This document shows positions 1 through 4,011 of a DNA stretch of 7,262 nucleotides, one piece after another. The stretch is from DASPKW01 sp038244055 (GTDB taxonomy: Bacteria > Planctomycetota > Phycisphaerae > Tepidisphaerales > Tepidisphaeraceae). The stretch is from assembly GCA_038244055.1 (NCBI GenBank), contig JBBRTW010000383.1, positions 1 through 7,262 on the forward strand. Reading direction: 5' to 3'. Below the pieces are notes generated by a model. It made no database searches. It was not told where the DNA came from and saw only the letters and a program-made list of their open reading frames with translations. The translations under genes and the position numbers were made by a program. Numbering within the stretch: position 1 is the stretch's first letter; each line of letters starts with the position of its first letter.

Positions 1-90
1 CGGCCGCCCCGGGCGCGGGGGCGCGGGGGCGCGCCGCGGCGCCCCCGGGGGCGCCCCCGTCGGGGGGGGGGCCCGGGGCCGGGGGGGGCC
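1..90. other. G/C-only low-complexity contig edge
   Basis: All bases except one T at position 60 are G or C, with runs of up to ten G. An 18-bp perfect palindrome of G/C lies at 38-55. Composition changes abruptly to ordinary sequence at about position 91. There is no credible coding signal. This most likely reflects low-quality sequence or mis-assembly at a contig end (poly-G read artefacts) rather than a biological element, but an extreme GC repeat cannot be excluded from sequence alone. Confidence 0.6.
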
Positions 91-135
91 AGGTTATCCA
101 ACATGTCGGTTGGCATTGCGGTATGATCTTACGTC

Positions 136-140
136 AGGAG
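136..140 (+). promoter_or_regulatory. Shine-Dalgarno site deciding the start of the first gene
   Basis: AGGAG lies five bases upstream of the ATG at 146. The reading frame is also open upstream to a TTG at 110, but that codon has no such site. The AGGAG supports 146 as the start, which also places the signal peptide at the N-terminus. Confidence 0.6.
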
Positions 141-145
141 ACTCG

Positions 146-802
146 ATGATGCCGCAGTTGAGGCTGGTTTGGCCGATGATTTTGTCGATGTGCGGTGGAT
201 TGTGCGCGTTGGCGCCGGCGCTGCTGGCGGGCGATCCACCGGCCAGGCCGGCGGGGGATGACGATGTGGATTTTCTATTGAAGAAGGTGGCGACGACCGC
301 GCCGGCGTCGAAGCCGACGACATTGCCGGCCGGGAACTCGCCGCTGACCGATACATCGGGGAACGAGGATGTGCGGCGCAAGGCGGTGATGCTGACCAGC
401 GACGGGGAGAAATATCGCGGGCGGTTTTATACGACTTACGAGCAGCCGATCCGGGTATTCGATCCGGAGCGGAAGGAGTATCGCGATATCCCGTTCAAAT
501 TCATTAAAACCATGGAAGCGAAGATCATCTGGGAGCGCGAGGAGAAGGAGTGGCATTTCAAGGAGAGCGGGTCCGACATCAAGGAATATTCGGGCAAGAC
601 GTATCCGGCGCGGGAGTATCAGTACACGTTCACGCTGGTGAACGGGCAGACGATCACGGGTTCGGTGGCGGCGCCGATTTACATGGAGCAGCCGAAATCG
701 TTTCATACGTTTGTCTTGCACAAGCGGGATAAGGGGGAGATCGGGCAGACGCTCAAGCAGTTGGTTTATGTGCAGCGGATGGATTTTGAGGAGGGGCAGT
801 AG
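146..802 (+). CDS. exported protein of unknown function
   Basis: This is a 218-residue protein of no family I recognise. The N-terminus (residues 1-29) is a Sec-type signal peptide: an Arg at residue 6, a hydrophobic core rich in Leu, Met and Ala, and a likely cleavage near Leu-Leu-Ala-Gly/Asp30. The two cysteines in the core are not in a lipobox, so a lipoprotein is unlikely. Residues ~30-75 form a Pro/Ala/Thr-rich, probably disordered linker. Residues ~80-218 look like a compact beta-rich domain with many charged and aromatic residues (LTSDGEKYRGRFYTTYEQP, then FTLVNGQTITGSVAAPIYM). The two segments resemble repeated strands of the type 'LxxGxxxxGxxY', which suggests an internally duplicated beta-barrel-like fold; that is inference. 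The start is ATG 146, chosen over TTG 110 because of the AGGAG. The product probably acts in the periplasm or at the cell surface. It converges with the Uma2 gene, with only 4 bp between stops. Confidence 0.75.
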   Translation: MMPQLRLVWPMILSMCGGLCALAPALLAGDPPARPAGDDDVDFLLKKVATTAPASKPTTLPAGNSPLTDTSGNEDVRRKAVMLTSDGEKYRGRFYTTYEQPIRVFDPERKEYRDIPFKFIKTMEAKIIWEREEKEWHFKESGSDIKEYSGKTYPAREYQYTFTLVNGQTITGSVAAPIYMEQPKSFHTFVLHKRDKGEIGQTLKQLVYVQRMDFEEGQ

Positions 803-806
803 GCGA

Positions 807-1409
807 TCAATCACCGGCGGCGCGGGCGGCGGCGAAGATGGGAGCCAGCGGAAGTTCCAGGCCGGGCAGGATGGCGGATTGGAACATATCGGCCGGAGCC
901 AAAACGCGCATCTGCCAGCGATTGTTCTCGCGGGTCATCGCGGTCACGGTTTCGCGGGCGGCGTCGAAGATGAGATATTCCAAAACGCCGAAGGTCAGAT
1001 ATTCATCGCGTTTTTCCTCGTAATCGCGTTTCTCGGAGCCGGGGGAGACGACTTCGATGAGCAGCTCGGGAATCCAAGTGGACCAATCCGCATCATCGGC
1101 CGGGGCGGAGGTGTATACGGCGATATCCGGATGGCGCTCCGAGGAGGTGCCTTCGATGATGATCTTGCAATCCGAGCCGCCGGCGATGGTGTGGATTTGG
1201 CCGGGGTGGGCGGCGCGATAGGAGTAAAGGCGCTGCTTGATCTCGTTGACCTGCGCCAGGTGCTTGCGATTGGGAATGTTGACCACGTTGATGACGCCCC
1301 TTCCAAGCTCGTAAGAGTAACCCTCGGCAGGCTCGGCCTGATCGAAATCTTCGAGGGTCATTTTGCGGCCGTGATCGGCCGGGCCGAGGATGGTGGCGAT
1401 TCGGGACAT
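807..1409 (-). CDS. Uma2 (DUF820) family restriction-endonuclease-fold protein
   Basis: This protein of about 200 residues belongs to the Uma2/DUF820 family, which has a PD-(D/E)xK nuclease fold and is expanded in cyanobacteria and planctomycetes. Counting from the GTG at 1412, the signature elements are the N-terminal MTLEDFDQ segment (residues 18-25), HPDIAVY with the putative catalytic Asp96, IPELLIEVVSPGSEKRDYEEK with Glu120 and Lys134, and GVLEYLIFD (residues 142-150). All expected active-site positions are present, so it appears intact. Length is normal for the family. The cellular role of Uma2 proteins is not established. There is no adjacent methylase, transposase or antitoxin-like gene. 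The start could be GTG 1412 or ATG 1409. ATG is preferred because a TATAAT on this strand at 1421-1416 would place transcription initiation at about 1409, implying a leaderless message. No Shine-Dalgarno site is seen. Confidence 0.88.
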   Translation of the reverse strand: MSRIATILGPADHGRKMTLEDFDQAEPAEGYSYELGRGVINVVNIPNRKHLAQVNEIKQRLYSYRAAHPGQIHTIAGGSDCKIIIEGTSSERHPDIAVYTSAPADDADWSTWIPELLIEVVSPGSEKRDYEEKRDEYLTFGVLEYLIFDAARETVTAMTRENNRWQMRVLAPADMFQSAILPGLELPLAPIFAAARAAGD

Positions 1410-1415
1410 CACCGG

Positions 1416-1421
1416 ATTATA
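1416..1421 (-). promoter_or_regulatory. -10 box for the Uma2 gene, probable leaderless start
   Basis: On the minus strand this reads TATAAT exactly. Its downstream end is 7 bases from the ATG at 1409, so a sigma-70-type start would fall on or next to the start codon. I do not see a good -35 hexamer at 16-18 bp spacing, so the promoter call rests on the -10 box and its position. Confidence 0.45.
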
Positions 1422-1474
1422 TCGGGACGGCGCGCGAATCGCATGGAAAAAGGGCCAGAGAGCGGGAGTGGAGA

Positions 1475-1497
1475 TTCACATATGATTGCTATGTGAA
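1475..1497. promoter_or_regulatory. operator-like palindrome TTCACATA-N7-TATGTGAA
   Basis: Two perfect 8-base arms (1475-1482 and 1490-1497) are separated by seven bases. The site lies 54 bp upstream of the Uma2 -10 box and in the leader side of the divergent intergenic region. The size and symmetry suit a dimeric helix-turn-helix regulator. The half-sites are in the opposite order to a CRP site (TGTGA-N6-TCACA). It could also form a small hairpin in RNA. No regulator gene is in the window. Confidence 0.35.
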
Positions 1498-1518
1498 ATG
1501 CTCGGCCGATCACGAGAA

Positions 1519-1582
1519 AGGGTCGGGAGCCGGGGGCGATTCTCAGCGTAAGAGGCGTTTCTGGTGCCCGGCTCCCGACCCT
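1519..1582. repeat. long palindrome, 16-bp arms with a 32-nt loop
   Basis: A perfect inverted repeat pairs 1519-1534 (AGGGTCGGGAGCCGGG) with 1567-1582 (CCCGGCTCCCGACCCT), enclosing 32 nt. It lies between two divergently transcribed genes, so it is not positioned as a terminator for either. The arms are GC-rich and would be very stable as an RNA or single-stranded DNA hairpin. It is most likely an interspersed REP-like palindrome; a regulatory leader structure is the alternative. Its arms are unrelated in sequence to the palindromic array near 3.5-4.0 kb, although the loop length is the same. Confidence 0.6.
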
Positions 1583-1607
1583 GAGCGGGGATTTCCGCAG
1601 TGCAATG

Positions 1608-1613
1608 TATAAT
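1608..1613 (+). promoter_or_regulatory. -10 box for the radical SAM gene
   Basis: The sequence is a perfect TATAAT. Transcription would begin near 1620, giving a leader of about 26 nt before the ATG at 1646. No convincing -35 hexamer is present at 17-bp spacing. Just downstream, 1613-1631 (TGGAAGTT-CGAT-AACTCCA) can form a short bulged stem-loop at the very start of the message. There is no clear Shine-Dalgarno site before the ATG. Confidence 0.4.
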
Positions 1614-1645
1614 GGAAGTTCGATAACTCCATTTTCGGCCAACAT

Positions 1646-3484
1646 ATGCCCGATATCCTCCTTGCCACCCTCAACGCCAAGTACCCGCATGCCTCCTTCG
1701 GGCTGCGGTATCTCATGGCCAATCTGGGGCCGCTGGCTTCGCGGGCGGGGATGATGGAGTTCGATATCAATCATCGGCCGCTGGATATCGTGGAGCGGAT
1801 TTTGTCGGCCGGGCCGAAGATTGTGGGGCTGGGGGTGTACATCTGGAACACGGCGCCGACGGCGCAGGTGGCGGCCGATTTGAAGCGGCTGCGGCCGGGG
1901 ATTGTGCTGGTGCTGGGTGGGCCGGAGGTGTCGTATGAAACGGAGGGGCAGGAGGTGGTGGGGTATGCGGATTATGTGATCACGGGGGAGGCGGATCTGG
2001 CGTTTGCGGACTTGTGCGGGCGGATTCTGGCGGGGAGGAGGCCGCTGCAGAAGGTGATTGGGGCGGAGTTGCCGGAATTCGGAGATGGAACCACGAAGGC
2101 GCGAAGGCACGAAGAAGAGGGTTCGGGGTTCGGGGTTCAGGGTTCAGGAAAGAAGTTGGAAGTTAGAAGTGAGAAGCGAGAAGGTTCTTTGTCCGTTGTC
2201 AGTGGTCCGTTGTCAGTTGCAGCATGCGCCGACTCTTCCGCAACGGACAACGGACAACGGACCACTGACTCTTCTCGCGACTCGCAACTCGCAACTCGTA
2301 ACTTACAACTGCTTCTTCCGTATCACCTTTACACCGATGAAGACATCCGCAATCGAGTGGTGTACGTCGAGGCATCGCGCGGTTGTCCGTTCAAGTGCGA
2401 GTTCTGTTTGTCATCGCTGGATGTGCCGGTGCGGAACGTGCCGATTGATGAGTTTTTAGAGGCAATGCAATCGTTGCTGGATCGGGGGCTTTTGCAGTTC
2501 AAGTTCGTGGATCGGACTTTTAATCTGAATCTGAAGATTTCGAAGGCGATCCTGGAGTTTTTTCTGGAGCGCCTGCGGCCGGGGTTGTTCCTGCATTTTG
2601 AGATGATCCCGGACCGTCTGCCCGAGGCGCTGCGGGAGCTGATCGCGCAATTCCCGGCCGGGGCGCTGCAGTTTGAGGTGGGGATTCAGACTTTTAACGA
2701 TGAGGTGGCGGAGCTGATTTCGCGGCGGCAGGACAATGCCAAGGTGGAGGAGAATCTGCGCTGGCTGCGCGAGAAGACGGGGGTGCATGTGCATACGGAT
2801 TTGATCGTGGGGCTGCCGGGGGAGGATGTGGAATCGTTTGGGCGGGGGTTCGATCGCTTGATCGCGCTGCGGCCGCAGGAAATTCAGGTGGGGATTTTGA
2901 AGCGGCTGCGGGGCATACCCATCGTGCGGCACGATTTGGAGTGGGGGATGGTGTACAGCCCGCACGCGCCGTACGAGGTGCTGGAGACGAAGCGGGTGGA
3001 TTTCGCGATGATGCAGAGGATGCGGCGGTTCGCGCGGTATTGGGATTTGATCGGTAATAGCGGTAATTTTGTGGTGAGTCTGGCTATGTTGTGGGGCGAA
3101 AACGAAAAACTAAAAGACTTAAGGGAGGGAGGGGTGAAACATGAAGACATGAAACATAAGGAGGTGGGGGAGGGTGTTGGCGCGCGTTCGGGGGCGAGCG
3201 CGTTCTGGAGGTTTATGGAGGTGGCGGATCGGTTGTTTGAGAAGATGGGGCGGAATCATGGGATTGCGCTGCAGGATCTGGCGGAGTTTTTGTTTGGGCA
3301 TCTGACGGGGGAACTGGGGCTGGCGCCGGGGCGGGTGGCGGAGGCGATCTGGGCGGATTACCAGCGGGCGGGGAGGTCGGACCGGCCAGGGTTTTTGCGG
3401 GCGTTTATTGGGGATCTGCCGATTCCGCGGAGGGGGAAAGAGGGCGGGGTGGGGATGCGGCGGCAGGCGCGGCATCGGGGGTGA
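1646..3484 (+). CDS. B12-binding domain radical SAM protein, DUF4080-like
   Basis: This 612-residue protein matches the COG1032-type architecture. Residues 1 to ~140 form a Rossmann-like cobalamin-binding domain, with the DUF4080-typical openings TLNAKYPHASFGLRYL and LGGPEVSY (90-97), but without a DxHxxG cobalt-ligand motif. Residues ~225-430 form the radical SAM core. Its [4Fe-4S] cysteines are Cys247, Cys251 and Cys254 in GCPFKCEFC, and FEVGIQTFN and HTDLIVGLPGED are later core strands. The C-terminal part (~430-590) resembles DUF4080. The enzyme should cleave SAM reductively in the cytoplasm; its substrate is unknown. Two segments do not look like family sequence. Residues ~148-222 are encoded by heptanucleotide repeats, and residues ~495-512 include a 7/8-mer repeat (VKHEDMKHKEV). 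Both preserve the frame, and the conserved motifs on either side are intact, so the gene is probably functional. The start is ATG 1646, which begins the conserved domain directly. Confidence 0.85.
   Translation: MPDILLATLNAKYPHASFGLRYLMANLGPLASRAGMMEFDINHRPLDIVERILSAGPKIVGLGVYIWNTAPTAQVAADLKRLRPGIVLVLGGPEVSYETEGQEVVGYADYVITGEADLAFADLCGRILAGRRPLQKVIGAELPEFGDGTTKARRHEEEGSGFGVQGSGKKLEVRSEKREGSLSVVSGPLSVAACADSSATDNGQRTTDSSRDSQLATRNLQLLLPYHLYTDEDIRNRVVYVEASRGCPFKCEFCLSSLDVPVRNVPIDEFLEAMQSLLDRGLLQFKFVDRTFNLNLKISKAILEFFLERLRPGLFLHFEMIPDRLPEALRELIAQFPAGALQFEVGIQTFNDEVAELISRRQDNAKVEENLRWLREKTGVHVHTDLIVGLPGEDVESFGRGFDRLIALRPQEIQVGILKRLRGIPIVRHDLEWGMVYSPHAPYEVLETKRVDFAMMQRMRRFARYWDLIGNSGNFVVSLAMLWGENEKLKDLREGGVKHEDMKHKEVGEGVGARSGASAFWRFMEVADRLFEKMGRNHGIALQDLAEFLFGHLTGELGLAPGRVAEAIWADYQRAGRSDRPGFLRAFIGDLPIPRRGKEGGVGMRRQARHRG
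2088..2310 (+). repeat. mosaic of heptanucleotide repeats inside the radical SAM gene
   Basis: In order there are: about three units of an 8-mer (CGAAGGCG/CGAAGGCA, ~2094-2115); four 7-mers of GTTCRGG (~2120-2148); four 7-mers of GAAGTTG, GAAGTTA, GAAGTGA, GAAGCGA (~2152-2180); four 7-mers alternating GTCCGTT and GTCAGTK (2191-2218); three units of CAACGGA (2241-2261); and CGCAACT, CGCAACT, CGTAACT, TACAACT (~2283-2310). All are degenerate. The block lies exactly between the B12-binding and radical SAM domains, is stop-free in the gene's frame, and encodes a hydrophilic linker. Comparable heptanucleotide families (STRR) are known from cyanobacteria; relation to those is not shown here. Confidence 0.8.
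2198..2269. repeat. 17-bp perfect inverted repeat within the heptamer block
   Basis: GTCAGTGGTCCGTTGTC (2198-2214) is the exact reverse complement of 2253-2269, with a 38-nt loop. The flanking families are also roughly mirror-related: GAAGTTA-type units on the left, and AGTTGCG-type units (read on the other strand) on the right. This suggests a hairpin-capable cassette rather than simple slippage. Confidence 0.7.
3136..3161 (+). repeat. short 7/8-mer repeat GAAACAT/GAAGACAT in the radical SAM gene
   Basis: GAAACAT, GAAGACAT and GAAACAT follow one another directly at 3136-3157. They encode lysine/histidine-rich sequence (KHEDMKHKE) that interrupts an otherwise family-like region. AT-rich adenine-run codons here contrast with the G-ending codons around them, suggesting a second, smaller insertion of the same kind as the block at 2088-2310. 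Confidence 0.55.
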
Positions 3485-3512
3485 ATCACTGAACGGCGGG
3501 CACGTTGGGTGC

Positions 3513-3578
3513 CATGCTTAGACCCGCGGCCAGAGGGTCAATCTCGCGAAGACGGGTTCTTCCGCGGGGATAAGCATG
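3513..3578 (-). repeat. diverged inverted copy of the palindromic unit
   Basis: The arms 3513-3529 (CATGCTTAGACCCGCGG) and 3562-3578 (CCGCGGGGATAAGCATG) pair at 15 of 17 positions around a 32-nt loop. The arms match the reverse complement of the units in the tandem array downstream, and the loop is the same length, but the loop sequence has diverged strongly. The 64 bases that follow (3579-3642) show no recognisable feature. Confidence 0.75.
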
Positions 3579-3642
3579 TTGGCGCGGAAGACGAACGACG
3601 CGGACCGCGAACAGGACGACACACCAGCAGCGCGGCGCACGA

Positions 3643-3984
3643 ACATGCTTATTCCCGCCGATGGACATCTGCCCGCGAAAGAAATCGACTGGCGGCGCGT
3701 CTAAGCATGGCACCATGAGCTATCGCGCTTCACATGCTTATCCCCGCCGATAAATATCTGCCCGCGAAGGAAATCGACTGGCGGCGGGTCTAAGCATGGC
3801 ACCATGAGCTATCGCGCTTCACATGCTTATCCCCGCCGATGGACATCTGCCCGCGAAGGAAATCGACTGGCGGCGGGTCTAAGCATGGCACCATGAGCTA
3901 TCGCGCTTCACATGCTTATCCCCGCCGATGGATATCTGTCCGCGAAGGAAATCGACTGGCGGCGGGTCTAAGCATGGCACCATG
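3643..3984 (+). repeat. 89-bp tandem palindromic repeat, 3.8 copies
   Basis: Units begin at 3643, 3732, 3821 and 3910, an exact 89-base period; the last is truncated at 3984. Each unit holds left arm CATGCTTATCCCCGCCG, a 32-nt loop, right arm CGGCGGGTCTAAGCATG, and a connector (GCACCATGAGCTATCGCGCTTC). Units 2-4 are nearly identical; unit 1 has three private changes, one of which breaks its stem. The arms mismatch only at a symmetric two-base TC/TC site (GA/GA on the other strand). Recent tandem duplication of a REP-like hairpin is the simplest reading. Its place between convergent genes could also give bidirectional transcript protection or termination. Confidence 0.9.
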
Positions 3985-4011
3985 GCACCCAACGCTCAGC
4001 CAGCCCACCGA

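Larger units (their letters stand above)
3503..3994. mobile_element. REP-like composite element with 14-bp terminal inverted repeats
   Basis: CGTTGGGTGCCATG at 3503-3516 is exactly inverted at 3981-3994. Between the ends lie one palindrome in reverse orientation and a tandem array of the same palindrome. It occupies almost the whole 527-bp gap between two convergent genes. The organisation resembles REPIN/REP clusters or a non-autonomous palindromic element. No transposase is encoded inside, and the open frames crossing it have no coding character. No obvious target-site duplication is seen at its edges. Confidence 0.45.

Noticed and set aside
110..112. TTG start for the first gene
   Set aside because: The ATG at 146 has an AGGAG five bases upstream and puts the signal peptide at the N-terminus.
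711..1496. 261-codon + strand frame overlapping the Uma2 gene
   Set aside because: It is antisense to a clear Uma2 protein with family motifs; its own translation is Gly/Asp-rich shadow sequence.
2088..2310. Frameshift or pseudogene in the radical SAM gene
   Set aside because: The frame is continuous, without stops, and all conserved motifs on both sides of the repeat block are intact.
2058..2459. 133-codon frame over the heptamer block in another + frame
   Set aside because: Heptamer repeats lack stops in several frames; this frame destroys the radical SAM CxxxCxxC motif that the 1646-3484 frame encodes.
3643..3984. CRISPR array
   Set aside because: The period is regular but the whole 89-bp unit is repeated, with no unique spacers, and no cas genes are present.
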